A stretch of DNA of 64,000 nucleotides from Halovulum dunhuangense (GCF_013093415.1 NZ_JABFBC010000001.1:2108001-2172000), one strand, 5' to 3'. Shown: positions 44,626-54,010, counted from the first letter of the stretch. The notes: generated by a model from the letters alone, not told the origin. Translations and numbers: made by a program.

Positions 44626-45324
44626 TCAAACTCCCAGGCGGCGCCGCAGCAGGGCCGGATCGGCCCTGAGCGCCGCGCCATCCAGCACCTCGCGCCCCGT
44701 CCCGTTTTCCAGAAGGACCGCCCGGTCCGCCAGCGCCAGCACCGTGTCGAGGCGCTGTTCCACCAGCAGGATGCCCACGCCCTGCTCGCGCAGCCCCAGC
44801 ACCACGTCACGCAGGTCCGCCACGATCGAGGGCTGCAACCCTTCGGTCGGCTCGTCGAGCAGCAGGAACCGCGGGGCGATGCACAGCGCGCGGCCCATGG
44901 CCAGCATCTGCTGCTCGCCGCCCGACAGGGTGTCGGCCCGCTGGCCCATCCGTTCGGCAAGGCGCGGGAAAAGCGCCAGCACACGGGCAAGCGCGTCGGG
45001 CGGTCCCGGCCGCGCCATCAGCCCGATCCGCAGGTTTTCGGCCACGCTCAATTCGCCGAACAGCCGCCGTCCCTGCGGCACATAGCCGATGCCGTGGCGC
45101 GGCACCTGATGGGCGGGCTGCGCGGAAAGCGTCACGTCGTCCAGCAGCACGCGCCCCGCCATCAGCGGCAGCAGCCCCATGATCGCGCGCAGGCTGGTGG
45201 TCTTGCCCGCGCCGTTGCGGCCCATCAGGCAGACGATCTCGCCCGGGGCCACTGCCAGGTCCAGCCGGTGCAGCACCCGCTGGCGGCCATATCCGGCGGC
45301 GATACCCTCGGCCCGCAGCATCAC
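44626..45324 (-). CDS. livF: branched-chain amino acid-type ABC transporter ATPase LivF
   Basis: A 232-residue ATPase. Walker A GRNGAGKTT, signature LSGGEQQMLAMGRAL, Walker B FLLLDEPTEGL. The short length and VNRVGYVPQGR-like segment (GIGYVPQGRRLFGEL) identify LivF rather than LivG. It is the last gene of the SBP-livH-M-G-F operon and overlaps livG by 4 bases. Confidence 0.92.
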   Translation of the reverse strand: MMLRAEGIAAGYGRQRVLHRLDLAVAPGEIVCLMGRNGAGKTTSLRAIMGLLPLMAGRVLLDDVTLSAQPAHQVPRHGIGYVPQGRRLFGELSVAENLRIGLMARPGPPDALARVLALFPRLAERMGQRADTLSGGEQQMLAMGRALCIAPRFLLLDEPTEGLQPSIVADLRDVVLGLREQGVGILLVEQRLDTVLALADRAVLLENGTGREVLDGAALRADPALLRRRLGV

Positions 45325-46031
45325 TCGGCCCCCAGATAGGCCGCCTGCACGACCGGGTCGCGGCGGATGTCCCCGGGCGCGCCCTCGGCTATGACGCGGC
45401 CCGCGTCAAGCACGGTGATGCGGTCGGCCAAGCCCATGACGACGCCCATGTTGTGCTCGATCAGCAGGATCGTCGTGCGCGGGATCAGGCTGCGGATCAG
45501 GTCCATGAAGCCCGCCACCTCTGCCTCGGCCAGGCCTTGCGTCGGCTCGTCGAGGATCAGCAGCTTCGGGCGCTGCGCCAGGCCCATCGCCACCTCAAGC
45601 AGGCGCTGGTGGCCATAGCTCAGATCGCCCGCCAGCTGATCCCCCTGCCCGTCCAGCCCGACCCGCGCCAGCGCCTCGGCAGCCGCCCGCGCCGCCTCAG
45701 GCCCGCGCAGGCCCCGGCGCGCGGCAAGCGCCACGTTCTCGGCCACGGGCAGGCGCGGAAAGACCGATGTCACCTGGAAGGTATAGGCCATGCCAAGGGC
45801 GGCCCGCCGGTGCGGTGCAAGCCCGGTGATGTCGTGCCCGTCGAAGCGGATGGTGCCCGCATCCGCGGCGATCCGGCCGATCAGCAGACCCACCAGGGTG
45901 GTCTTGCCCGCGCCATTCGGCCCGATCAGGGCCCGGATGGTCCCCGGCTCAAGGTACAGATCCACCCCGTCCACGGCGCGCAAGCCGGCGAAGGCGCGGG
46001 TCAGTCCGCGCGCGGACAGAAGCGCGCTCAT
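45321..46031 (-). CDS. livG: branched-chain amino acid-type ABC transporter ATPase LivG
   Basis: A 236-residue ATPase. Walker A GPNGAGKTT, the LivG-type RRAALGMAYTFQVTSVFPRL, a signature region DLSYGHQRLLEVAMGLA (SYGHQ instead of SGGQ, as is usual for LivG) and LILDEPTQGLAEAE. The open frame extends to 46229, but the ATG at 46031 overlaps livM by 4 bases and gives the normal start. Confidence 0.92.
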   Translation of the reverse strand: MSALLSARGLTRAFAGLRAVDGVDLYLEPGTIRALIGPNGAGKTTLVGLLIGRIAADAGTIRFDGHDITGLAPHRRAALGMAYTFQVTSVFPRLPVAENVALAARRGLRGPEAARAAAEALARVGLDGQGDQLAGDLSYGHQRLLEVAMGLAQRPKLLILDEPTQGLAEAEVAGFMDLIRSLIPRTTILLIEHNMGVVMGLADRITVLDAGRVIAEGAPGDIRRDPVVQAAYLGAE

Positions 46032-46975
46032 GGCAGCCCCCGCCAGAGCCGCGCGCGCACCAGCCCCGCCATCCCCTGCGGCGCGAAAAGCGTCAGCAGA
46101 ACCAGCGCCACGCCCGCGACCAGCATGTAGGCGCTGGTGACGCCCGACGCCCAGTCGATCAGGTAGAACATGAAGAGCGTGCCCAGAAACGGACCCACCA
46201 CCGTGCCCGCCCCGCCCAGAAGCACCCACAGAAGCGGCAGGATCGAGTATTGCACGGTCGCGAAACTCGCCCCGGCATAGCCGAAGAGCAGCGCGTAAGC
46301 GGCGCCGGCCGCGGCCGACAGCGTGCCCGAGATCACCACCGCCCCCAGCTTGTGCGCCCAGGTGTCATAGCCCAGAAGCCGCGTGCGTTCCTCGTTCTCG
46401 CGGACGGCGACCAGAACCCGGCCGAAGCGGCTGCGCACCAGCCACAGGCACAGCGCCAGCGTCAGGACGAACAGCGCCAGCGCCGCAAGATAGCGCGCGT
46501 CCGACTGGCTCAGGTCGATGCCCCACAGGTTGCGCTGGGCGGGCTGGATGACGAAGCCTTCGTCGCCCCGGGTCCAGCGCCCCGCAAGAAGGATCGTCAG
46601 GTGCACCGCCTGCGCGAACATCAGCGTCACGATCATGAAGGCGACGCCAACTGTGCGCAGCGCCAGCAGCCCCACGACCAGCGACAGCGTGGCGCCGGCC
46701 GCGATGCCCGCCAGAAGCGCGGGGCCGGGCGTCAGGCCCAGATGCCGGATGCCGAGGGCAAGGCCATACATGCCGGCGGCGAAGAACATCGCATGGCCCA
46801 GGCTCAGAAGCCCGGTATAGCCGAAAAGGATGTTGTAGCCGATGGCATAGGCCGCCAGCACCATGATCCGGGCCAGGTTGCCGTGGTGGTACTCGGGCAG
46901 CAGGAAATGCCCCAGCACGAGCGCGGCGATCAGCCCGCCATGAAGCGCGATGCTGCGCGCCGTCTCGCCCCTCAT
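46028..46975 (-). CDS. livM: branched-chain amino acid-type ABC transporter permease LivM
   Basis: A 315-residue permease with 8-9 transmembrane helices. GYNILFGYTGLLSLGHAMFFAAG and the cytoplasmic loop ENEERTRLLGYDTWAHKLGA are LivM hallmarks. The frame is open to 47476 only as a shadow of livH; the ATG at 46975 overlaps livH by 4 bases. Confidence 0.92.
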   Translation of the reverse strand: MRGETARSIALHGGLIAALVLGHFLLPEYHHGNLARIMVLAAYAIGYNILFGYTGLLSLGHAMFFAAGMYGLALGIRHLGLTPGPALLAGIAAGATLSLVVGLLALRTVGVAFMIVTLMFAQAVHLTILLAGRWTRGDEGFVIQPAQRNLWGIDLSQSDARYLAALALFVLTLALCLWLVRSRFGRVLVAVRENEERTRLLGYDTWAHKLGAVVISGTLSAAAGAAYALLFGYAGASFATVQYSILPLLWVLLGGAGTVVGPFLGTLFMFYLIDWASGVTSAYMLVAGVALVLLTLFAPQGMAGLVRARLWRGLP

Positions 46976-47898
46976 CGCGCGCGCGCCCCGAACAGGCCCT
47001 GGGGCCGGAACACCAGCACCAGCGCCACCAGAAGCGTCGCGATGATCTTGGCCAGCGTCGGCGAGAAGAAGACCGAGACGATGCCCTCTCCCATCCCGAT
47101 CAGGATTGCCGCGACGATGGTGCCGCCCAGGCTGCCAAGCCCGCCGATGATGACGACGATGAAGGACAGAAGCAGCGCGTCGCCCCCCATCAGGTAATGC
47201 GCCTGGCTGATCGGCACGACCAGCACGCCAGCCAGCGCCGCCAGCCCCGCGCCAAGGCCGAAGACCAGCGCATAGACCCGTTCGACCGGGATGCCGAAGG
47301 CAAGCGCCATCTCGCCGTCGATCCGGGTCGCGCGCATCACGAGCCCGATGCGGCTGCGGGTCATCAGAAGCCTGAGGCCAAGCAGGATCACGATGGCGGC
47401 GGCGATCACGAACAGCTTGTAGGCCGTGACACTCAGCCCCCAGGGCCAGTAGAGCGCCAGCCCCCCCTGGGCCCATTCCACCCAGGGAAGTGCTATGCGC
47501 GTATCGAAAGGGGCTGCGACGGGGCGCGCATCTGCGCCGTAGCCCATCAGCGTCGCCTGCTGGAGGATGTAGAGCAGCCCGATGGTCGCAACGATGGTCC
47601 GCTCGGGATCGTAGGAGAGGCGCTTGAGCACGCTCATGTCGATGGCGGCGGCCAGCGTGCCGATGCAGAGCGGGGCCAGGATCAGCGCGGCGGCAAAGGA
47701 CCAGGCCGGCCCCGCGCCGACAAGGTCCGTCACGACCCAGGCCGCCACCGCGCCCAGCATGTAGAATTCGCCATGGGCGACGTTGACGACCCGCATCACC
47801 CCGAACACCAGGCTCAGCCCCGACGCCATCAGCGCAAGGACGGCGGCCATCACCGCCCCCTCGATCATGGCGAGCATCAGGTGGGGTCCGAACTCCAT
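46972..47898 (-). CDS. livH: branched-chain amino acid-type ABC transporter permease LivH
   Basis: A 308-residue permease with about 8 helices. The start ALMASGLSLVFGVMRVVNVAHGEFYMLGA and later MRATRIDGEMALAFGIPVERVYALVFGLGAG are LivH hallmarks. It follows the binding-protein gene by 18 bp. With LivM it forms the membrane channel. The ligand could be amino acids, urea or short amides; the sequence alone does not decide. Confidence 0.93.
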   Translation of the reverse strand: MEFGPHLMLAMIEGAVMAAVLALMASGLSLVFGVMRVVNVAHGEFYMLGAVAAWVVTDLVGAGPAWSFAAALILAPLCIGTLAAAIDMSVLKRLSYDPERTIVATIGLLYILQQATLMGYGADARPVAAPFDTRIALPWVEWAQGGLALYWPWGLSVTAYKLFVIAAAIVILLGLRLLMTRSRIGLVMRATRIDGEMALAFGIPVERVYALVFGLGAGLAALAGVLVVPISQAHYLMGGDALLLSFIVVIIGGLGSLGGTIVAAILIGMGEGIVSVFFSPTLAKIIATLLVALVLVFRPQGLFGARAR

Positions 47899-47916
47899 CC
47901 GCCCTGCCCGCCCGGC

Positions 47917-49200
47917 TCAGAGCGGCTGGGCGGTGTAGTCCACCTCGTCGGGGTAGAAGCCATCCTTTATGGCGGTCTGGTGCTGCACGACCAGCCTGCC
48001 TTCCGTCACGCGGCTGATGAATTGCGGCCCGAAGACCTGGTGCGTGCGCCCGTTGAAGACCTTGGCGCCCTGCGGATGCTCGGCCGAATGGGGCATGTCG
48101 GTCATCGCCTCCACCGCCTCGATCAGCGCGGCGCGGTCCTGCGGGCCCCGGTAGCCGCAGGCCTCCATCCCGGCCTTGATGACGTAGAGCGTCTCCCAGC
48201 AGCCGAACATGTGCGCATAGGTGGACACGTCGCGCGGATCGTCCACGGATGCGCCGTTCGCGTCCACGCCGACGGCGGCGCGGAACAGCCTGTCATGCTC
48301 GGACTGGTCTGCCTGCGCGTAGCGCGGCGCGCCTTCCCAGAAATAGGTGCCCTCGAGGAATTCCAGCCCCGGGCTTGCAAGGTCCACCGCTTCCAGGCTG
48401 TCGATGAAGCCGAAGATCTCGGGCCGCGACGGGCCGAAGAATTCGCCCATCTCCTTGACGAAGGTCAGGACGGCGGGGCCCACCATGACGTGATAGATCA
48501 CCTCCGTCTCGCGCGGGATGCGGGGGAAGTAGCGGGTGAAGCTGGTCTCGGTCGGCGGGATCGCGACAAGGCCCACCACCTCGCCGCCCTGCGCCTTGAC
48601 CGCATCGGTGAAGAAATCGCGGTGATCATGGCCGAAGGCATAGTCGGGGAAGATCATCGTGACCTTTTTCCCCAGGTTCTGCGTCACCCAGGGCGCCATC
48701 GAGATGACCTGGCTTTTCACGTCGGTGATGCCGGGCTGAAGCGTGTAGCGGTTCAGCATCCCGCTTGCGACGTGATGCCCCTCGGAGACGACGAAATAGG
48801 GCAGCTTCAACTCGCCCGCGCGCGGGGCGGACCCCACGACGACATGGCTGAAGAGCGTCCCGAAGGCCACGTCGCAGCGGTGCTGGGTCGCGAATTTCTC
48901 GACCAGCTCGGCGCCGCGCTTGGGATCGGTGCCGTCATCCTCGGTGATCAGTTCGACGGGCCGGCCGTTGATGCCGCCCTCTGCATTGATCCGCGCCACC
49001 GCCGCCTGGCTGGTGCGGTCGTACCAGCGGCCATAGGCGGCGCCGATCCCCGTCGCGTGCTTCTGAAAGCCGATGCGGATGGGTTCCGCCGTCTGCGCCC
49101 CGGCGTGGCGCGCCCAGAGCGGCAGGCTTGCCGCCCCCGCAAGCGTGCCGAGCACGGTGCGGCGATCGAGTTTCGGTGTCCGGGATGTGAGATCCGACAT
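47917..49200 (-). CDS. ABC transporter substrate-binding protein, LivJ/amide-binding type, Tat-exported
   Basis: A 427-residue periplasmic binding protein of fold type I. The N-terminus has a twin-arginine signal (DRRTVLGTLAGAASLPLWA). The mature region IRIGFQKHATGIGAAYG and INAEGGINGRPVELITEDDGTDP is the Leu/Ile/Val-binding family. SVGHHV-like loops (VSEGHHVASG) suggest a non-standard ligand. It is the first gene of the operon. The 95-bp gap upstream separates it from the large membrane protein gene, which is on the same strand. Confidence 0.87.
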   Translation of the reverse strand: MSDLTSRTPKLDRRTVLGTLAGAASLPLWARHAGAQTAEPIRIGFQKHATGIGAAYGRWYDRTSQAAVARINAEGGINGRPVELITEDDGTDPKRGAELVEKFATQHRCDVAFGTLFSHVVVGSAPRAGELKLPYFVVSEGHHVASGMLNRYTLQPGITDVKSQVISMAPWVTQNLGKKVTMIFPDYAFGHDHRDFFTDAVKAQGGEVVGLVAIPPTETSFTRYFPRIPRETEVIYHVMVGPAVLTFVKEMGEFFGPSRPEIFGFIDSLEAVDLASPGLEFLEGTYFWEGAPRYAQADQSEHDRLFRAAVGVDANGASVDDPRDVSTYAHMFGCWETLYVIKAGMEACGYRGPQDRAALIEAVEAMTDMPHSAEHPQGAKVFNGRTHQVFGPQFISRVTEGRLVVQHQTAIKDGFYPDEVDYTAQPL

Positions 49201-49295
49201 GCAGGTGCCCCTTCCTCGCTGGTGGCCGCTCCGCGCCTGACGCAGGGTTACCTGATACTGGCACGCTTCGGGAAATGTCCAGTGCGGCAGATCAT

Positions 49296-50702
49296 TCAAA
49301 CGCCCCGCGGCGAGGCGAGCAGCCACAGCCCGAACAGCGTGTAGCCCACCATGAAGCCGGCCAGCGGCGCCTGCGCCAGCACCGCGCGGCGGTTGCAGCC
49401 AAGCCGGTGCAGCGCGATGGCATGCGACATCAGGATCGCCAGCACATGCCCGCCCACCACGGCCCCGGCCTGCGAAAGCCAGATCGCGCGCACGCTGCCG
49501 ATCCGGTTGAAGAAGCCCGTTGTCACATGCACATCGCCCTGCGCCAGCGGATCGCGCAGCGCGGCCAGCAGGTACTGCCCCTCGACCAGCAACGAGGGCA
49601 GGTAATGGGCCAGGTGATAGCCAAGGGCGATCGGCAGAAGCGCCGGCGCATAGGCGCGCCAGGCCCCGCCGGTTTCGTCCCGCGCAAGCGCCTGCCCGGC
49701 ACGGATCGCCAGCGCATAGGCTGCGGGCAGCGCGGCGCAGGTCAGCGCAAGCCCGCCCAGGTTCTGCCACAGAATGGCCGAGCGGCCGGGAAACTCCAGC
49801 GGGTTCAAGCCCAGCCGCGCCAGCCACCAGAAGGTCTCGTTCAGCCCGTCGAAACTGCCCACGCCCAGCGCAAGGATCATCAGCGCGGCGACGCCCGCGG
49901 GGGGCGCGCGATGCCGGATCCAGCGCCAGCCCGGCAGGCCGAGCCGCATCCGCCCGGCACATGGCCCGATGGGCGCAAGCCGGGCATACAGGGTCATCAG
50001 CGCCGTCAGCCCCTCGCCCCGGCGCAGCCAGCGCGGGCCGAAAAGCAGCATCAGGGCCAGGTGGAACGCCCAGTATAGAAGCACCATAAGCGCCAGCGTC
50101 CCGGGATCGGCGGGCGCGGGATGGGCCAGAAGCACGGCGGCGAAGGCCAGAAAGCCCAGCACCGCGGGCCAGTGGCCAAGCCCGCCCGGCAGGCGCAGCG
50201 GCGCGCGCCATCGGCCAAGGCGCGTCAGGACCGCGTGCGGCCCGCTCCATGGCTCGATCCGGCGCCACAGATCGCCCCAGATCCCCTGCCCCGGCACAAG
50301 GATCACCCATAGCAGCGTCCAGATCGTCAGCGGCAGCAGGTTGCGCGTCGGATCATGCGGCCCCCACTGTCCAAGCGCCACGAGCCCCAGCAGCAGAACG
50401 GCCGACAGAAGGCTTGCCACCCGGCGCCCCGGCAGGCGCGGGATCGGACAGGGCGCGCGCGGCCGGAACAGCGCAAGCGCCACGCGGCCGGGAAGGACGG
50501 CCAGAAGCAGCACGGTTGCCGCGACCGCCGCGGCCCCCCCGGCGATGTAAAGATCGGTCGGCAGCAGCAGGACGAAGCCCTGTTCGGTGGCATGGGCATG
50601 GACCGGCCGCGACGGCAGCACGAGAAGGATGAGAACGGCGGCCCGTGGACCGGGCGCCCGCCATCCGCCCCAGATGCCCCGCCCCGCCCGCAGGTTCCCC
50701 AA
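49296..50702 (-). CDS. uncharacterised polytopic membrane protein (family often auto-named fenitrothion hydrolase)
   Basis: A 468-residue protein with 10-12 hydrophobic helices and an N-terminal signal-like segment ending PVHAHA. The middle pattern TRNLLPLTIWTLLWVILVPG, IEPWSGPHAVLTRLG, LARLAP-type segments and LGVGSFDGLNETFWW recall a family of large membrane proteins found in actinobacteria and proteobacteria and often labelled fenitrothion hydrolase. I base this on recall, and the label itself is weak. The only upstream start is TTG at 50702, 5 bases past the gntR stop, so the pair may be co-transcribed. Its function is unknown. Confidence 0.65.
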   Translation of the reverse strand: MGNLRAGRGIWGGWRAPGPRAAVLILLVLPSRPVHAHATEQGFVLLLPTDLYIAGGAAAVAATVLLLAVLPGRVALALFRPRAPCPIPRLPGRRVASLLSAVLLLGLVALGQWGPHDPTRNLLPLTIWTLLWVILVPGQGIWGDLWRRIEPWSGPHAVLTRLGRWRAPLRLPGGLGHWPAVLGFLAFAAVLLAHPAPADPGTLALMVLLYWAFHLALMLLFGPRWLRRGEGLTALMTLYARLAPIGPCAGRMRLGLPGWRWIRHRAPPAGVAALMILALGVGSFDGLNETFWWLARLGLNPLEFPGRSAILWQNLGGLALTCAALPAAYALAIRAGQALARDETGGAWRAYAPALLPIALGYHLAHYLPSLLVEGQYLLAALRDPLAQGDVHVTTGFFNRIGSVRAIWLSQAGAVVGGHVLAILMSHAIALHRLGCNRRAVLAQAPLAGFMVGYTLFGLWLLASPRGV

Positions 50703-50707
50703 CGCGA

Positions 50708-51445
50708 TCAGCCGCCGGCCAGAAGTGCGATCCCCGGGATCTCTTCCGCCAGGGCGGCGCGCTGGCGCAGGACATGCGACAGGTTCGAGGCGGCAAGCCG
50801 CGCATGCTCGCGCGCCAGCGCCTCGGCGCGGGTGCCCTCGCGGCGGGCGATCGCCTCGATCATGGCGCGGTGCTGGGCCTGGGCCACGAACAGCGAACGG
50901 CGCACCGGCGCAAGCGCGGTCTGCCCCTTGAGGAACGCGCTGGGAGAGGCGAGCGGCATCCGCGCCGCGCGCTCCACCTCGCGGATGATGGTGGGGCTGT
51001 TGCAGAGCTGTGCCAGCATCGCGTGGAACTGGATGTTGAGATCGGCATAAAGCTCGAAGTCGATCTCGTGCTCGCCGGCGCCAAGCGCCAAGTCCACCTG
51101 GTCCAGGACTTCCCCGCAGGCCTGCAAGGCGGCCGGGTCGGCGCCACGCTGCGCTGCGATACGCACGGCCATGCCCTCGATCAGGCCCCGCAGTTCGATC
51201 GCGTCGAGAATGTCCGACAGGCTGAAGCTGCGCACCCGGCAGCCGCCGCTGGGATGGCGTTCGAGGAGTCCTTCCTCGATCAGCCGGCTCATCGCCTCGC
51301 GCAGCGGCGTGCGGGAAATGCCGATCCGCTGTGACATCCCGATCTCCGAGACGCGCTCTCCGGGTTCGAGCTCGCCATGGAGGACAAGCTCTCTCAACTC
51401 CATAAGCGCCTTGGTGTACTGGCTTTTCCTGTCGGACCGAGACAT
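50708..51445 (-). CDS. GntR-family regulator, FCD subfamily
   Basis: A 245-residue regulator. HTH at about 25-75 (GERVSEIGMSQRIGISRTPLREAMSRL). FCD domain with a predicted metal site (DLNIQFHAMLAQLCNSP and QAQHRAMIEAIARREG). The ATG at 51445 gives the family start; the frame is open to 51619. It is on the minus strand downstream of a TauE/SafE gene and upstream of the large membrane protein gene. Candidate operators with ATTG...CAAT symmetry lie at 51680-51694 and, in front of the TRAP operon, at 52743-52754. Confidence 0.87.
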   Translation of the reverse strand: MSRSDRKSQYTKALMELRELVLHGELEPGERVSEIGMSQRIGISRTPLREAMSRLIEEGLLERHPSGGCRVRSFSLSDILDAIELRGLIEGMAVRIAAQRGADPAALQACGEVLDQVDLALGAGEHEIDFELYADLNIQFHAMLAQLCNSPTIIREVERAARMPLASPSAFLKGQTALAPVRRSLFVAQAQHRAMIEAIARREGTRAEALAREHARLAASNLSHVLRQRAALAEEIPGIALLAGG

Positions 51446-51679
51446 CGACGCCTCCCTCGACGGAGTGGTTAGCCCGATCCGCCCCCGGGCGTCAAACGCC
51501 GTTTGCACCGGCCACAGACATTCCCCGCACCGGACCCTGTCCGGCACGGGGATGCCTCTCTCCCGGCGAATTGAACAACGGCTCCGCGGGGCGCGCAAGC
51601 GGTTGCGGATGAATTGCAACCAACGCCCGGATCGCGGGCCGTTTCACCATGTGAACCATTATGCAAAGTTCGGTTGTCT

Positions 51680-51694
51680 ATTGTATAATTCAAT
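51680..51694. promoter_or_regulatory. ATTG-N7-CAAT element upstream of the second gntR
   Basis: ATTGTATAATTCAAT has ATTG/CAAT arms and an AT-rich centre, about 235 bp upstream of the gntR start and 20 bp past the TauE stop. It resembles the TTGTATACAA-like operators of FCD regulators. Half-sites are short, so this is a weak call. Confidence 0.3.
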
Positions 51695-51713
51695 TTGACC
51701 GATCAGTATTCGA

Positions 51714-52529
51714 TCAAGGCAACGCCGTGAAAATCAGGCGCAAGGCGATCACGGTCAGCAGGCCCATGATGATGCGGTCGAAGGTCTGTCTCGACACCCG
51801 GCCCGCCAGCCACGCGCCCACCGGCATGGCCATCGCCTGCACCGCCAGCGCGGCCAGTCCCAGCCCGAAGAGTTCCGCGTTCATCAGGTCGAAATGCATC
51901 AGCGCCGGCATCTGCACGGCCGAGACGACGGCGAAGAAGATCGAGATGGTGCTGATGAAGACGGTCCGCTCGAGCCGGAGCGCGTTGAGGAAGGTGATCG
52001 ACACCGGCGCCGAAATCCCCGAGGCGCCCTGCAGGATGCCCCCCAGGAACCCCGCGGCGCCGCCCACCCTTCTGGCGGCGGCGAAAGGCAGCGACCAGTC
52101 CGGGCGCATCAGGCGAAAGGCGAGATAGGCCAGCACCACGAAGGCCACGGTCAGCAGCAGCACCTCGCTGTCGAGCCGCGCGAGCAGGACCGTGCCGACC
52201 ACGACCCCCGCCCCGCCCCCCAGCGCGAAGATCCACACGAAGCGCCAGGGCAGATGCGTCCCGCGATGCGCCCAGCCCTGCCAGATATTCGCAAGCAGGC
52301 TTGGCACGGCGAAGATGGCCACGGCCGTGGGCACGTCGTAGAGCATGGCAAGCACGGGGATGACCACGATCGGCGCGCCGGCCCCGGTGGCGCCCTTCAG
52401 CACGCCCCCTGCGGCAAAGGCGATGGCGGCGAAGAAGAGTTCATGCAATTCGAAGGACAATTGGGCATTCCCGAAGCGACTTCTGTACTGTCGCCACAAT
52501 GAGTTGTCCGAACGCGCCGTCCAGCGCAA
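51714..52529 (-). CDS. TauE/SafE family permease
   Basis: A membrane protein of up to 271 residues with about eight helices. The first half AFAAGGVLKGATGAGAPIVVIPVLA and the second half AAGFLGGILQGASGISAPVSITFL carry the paired TauE/SafE glycine motifs. The start is uncertain: the first in-frame ATG is at 52529, but the conserved part begins after a TTG at 52460. Together with the neighbouring GntR and the TRAP-amidase operon it may handle a small organic or sulfur anion, for example an efflux of the product. Confidence 0.78.
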   Translation of the reverse strand: MRWTARSDNSLWRQYRSRFGNAQLSFELHELFFAAIAFAAGGVLKGATGAGAPIVVIPVLAMLYDVPTAVAIFAVPSLLANIWQGWAHRGTHLPWRFVWIFALGGGAGVVVGTVLLARLDSEVLLLTVAFVVLAYLAFRLMRPDWSLPFAAARRVGGAAGFLGGILQGASGISAPVSITFLNALRLERTVFISTISIFFAVVSAVQMPALMHFDLMNAELFGLGLAALAVQAMAMPVGAWLAGRVSRQTFDRIIMGLLTVIALRLIFTALP

Positions 52530-52853
52530 GTCTCCTGATCTGCATACAGCATGTGTGCCCGGCGCGCCCCGAGGCCGTCGCGGGAACCCGGCGCGAGCGG
52601 TCGGCCGATTCTTGCAACCATGAGGGAAGCCGCGCTTTCCTGCGCGCTGTATTTCGCTTGATGTTCGAAATTCGGCGATCCGCCGATGCTAGCGGTATCA
52701 TCCCGTTCCGATGAACAGGTTCCGGCGTCACGCGACCCCCGAATTGTACACAATCGGCGGCGTGCAGCGCAATTTGGGCGGCATTGCGCTTGCCATTCGG
52801 GCCTGAGAAGCCATTATGCACCCCGCTCTATGAGCCGTTACTGGGAGGACAAC
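52530..52853. promoter_or_regulatory. intergenic region between the TauE/SafE gene and dctP
   Basis: 324 bp with no credible gene. It is AT-richer than its neighbours and must hold the TRAP operon promoter and, facing left, that of the TauE gene. Two elements stand out: ATTGTACACAAT at 52743-52754 (TTGT/ACAA arms, 2-base centre), and an inverted repeat AGCGCAAT (52766-52773) with ATTGCGCT (52783-52790). GGGAGG lies 5 bases before the dctP ATG. Confidence 0.6.
52743..52754. promoter_or_regulatory. operator-like palindrome upstream of the TRAP-amidase operon
   Basis: ATTGTACACAAT: arms ATTGT/ACAAT around AC. FCD-type GntR proteins often bind TTGTATACAA-like sites, and an FCD GntR gene lies 1.3 kb away. 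It is 100 bp upstream of dctP. Confidence 0.45.
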
Positions 52854-53984
52854 ATGACAAAATCCGAAAAGCCGCTTTCGCGGCGCTCTTTCCTGCGCAC
52901 TGGCGCGGCCGTCGGTGGTGCCGCGGCAGGAACTCTCGCTGCGCCCGCCGTGCTGGCGCAGGCGCCGCTCGTGGTGAAGATGCAGACCTCGTGGCCGGCG
53001 TCGGATATCTGGATGGATTTCGCGCGCGAGTACACGACCCGCGTCGAAGAGATGTCCGGTGGCCGCCTGCAGTTCGACCTGCTGCCCGCAGGCGCGGTCG
53101 TGGGCGCGTTCCAGGTGATGGACGCGGTGAACGACGGCGTTCTGGACGCGGCGCATGACGTGCCGGTGTACTGGTACGGCAAGAACAAGGCCGCCTCGCT
53201 GTTCGGCACCGGCCCGGTCTGGGGCGGTTCGGCGACCACGATGCTGAGCTGGTTCTACCAGGGCGGCGGTGCCGAGCTCTACCGCGAGCTGACCCAGGAC
53301 ATCATGGGCCTGAACGTCTATGGCTTCATGGGCTTCCCGATGTTCGCCCAGCCCTTCGGCTGGTTCAAGGGCGAGGTGAACACCGTCGCCGACATCCAGG
53401 GCTTCAAGTACCGCACCGTGGGCCTTGCCGCCGACCTTCTGCAGTCGATGGGCATGTCCGTCGCCCAGCTGCCCGGCGGCGAGATCGTCCCCGCGATGGA
53501 GCGTGGCGTCATCGACGCGTTCGAGTTCAACAACCCGTCCTCGGACCTTCGCTTCGGCGCGCAGGACGTGGCCAAGAACTACTACCTGTCGTCCTATCAC
53601 CAGGCGTCGGAATCCTTCGAGTTCCTGTTCAACAAGGACTTCTTCGACGATCTGGAGCCGGATCTTCAGGCCATCCTGAAATACGGCGTGGAAGCGGCCT
53701 CGACCTCGAACACCGCGACCGCGATGCGCGAGTACTCCTCCGACCTGCGCCGTCTGCAGGACGAGTTCGGCGTCACCGTGCACCGCACCTCGACCGAGAT
53801 CCTGGACGCCCAGCTTCAGGCCTGGGATGCGCTGATCGCGGATCTCGAGCAGGACGAGTTCATGAAGCGTTGCATGGACAGCCAGCGCGCCTGGGTCGAG
53901 CAGGTCGGCTACTACGAGCTGATGAACGCCCCGGATCTGGCGCTCGCCTACGAGCACTACTTCCCGGGCCGTCTCTCGATCTGA
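52854..53984 (+). CDS. dctP: TRAP transporter solute-binding protein DctP (TakP-like)
   Basis: A 376-residue periplasmic protein with a Tat signal (SRRSFLRTGAAVGG). The mature part starts LVVKMQTSWPASDIWMDFAREY. The segment GVIDAFEFNNPSSDLRFG is the substrate-pocket region of the TakP/mannitol-chloroaromatic branch of TRAP binding proteins, which binds 2-oxo or hydroxy acids, often with a metal. The ligand is not certain. GGGAGG 5 bases upstream fixes the ATG at 52854. A strong hairpin separates it from dctQ. Confidence 0.9.
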   Translation: MTKSEKPLSRRSFLRTGAAVGGAAAGTLAAPAVLAQAPLVVKMQTSWPASDIWMDFAREYTTRVEEMSGGRLQFDLLPAGAVVGAFQVMDAVNDGVLDAAHDVPVYWYGKNKAASLFGTGPVWGGSATTMLSWFYQGGGAELYRELTQDIMGLNVYGFMGFPMFAQPFGWFKGEVNTVADIQGFKYRTVGLAADLLQSMGMSVAQLPGGEIVPAMERGVIDAFEFNNPSSDLRFGAQDVAKNYYLSSYHQASESFEFLFNKDFFDDLEPDLQAILKYGVEAASTSNTATAMREYSSDLRRLQDEFGVTVHRTSTEILDAQLQAWDALIADLEQDEFMKRCMDSQRAWVEQVGYYELMNAPDLALAYEHYFPGRLSI

Positions 53985-54010
53985 GCCCCGCAAATCCTGA
54001 CCGCGAAACG

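Noticed and set aside
46028-47476. A possible livH-livM fusion open frame of 482 codons
   Set aside because: The upstream part is the wrong frame of livH; livM has a good ATG at 46975 overlapping the livH stop.
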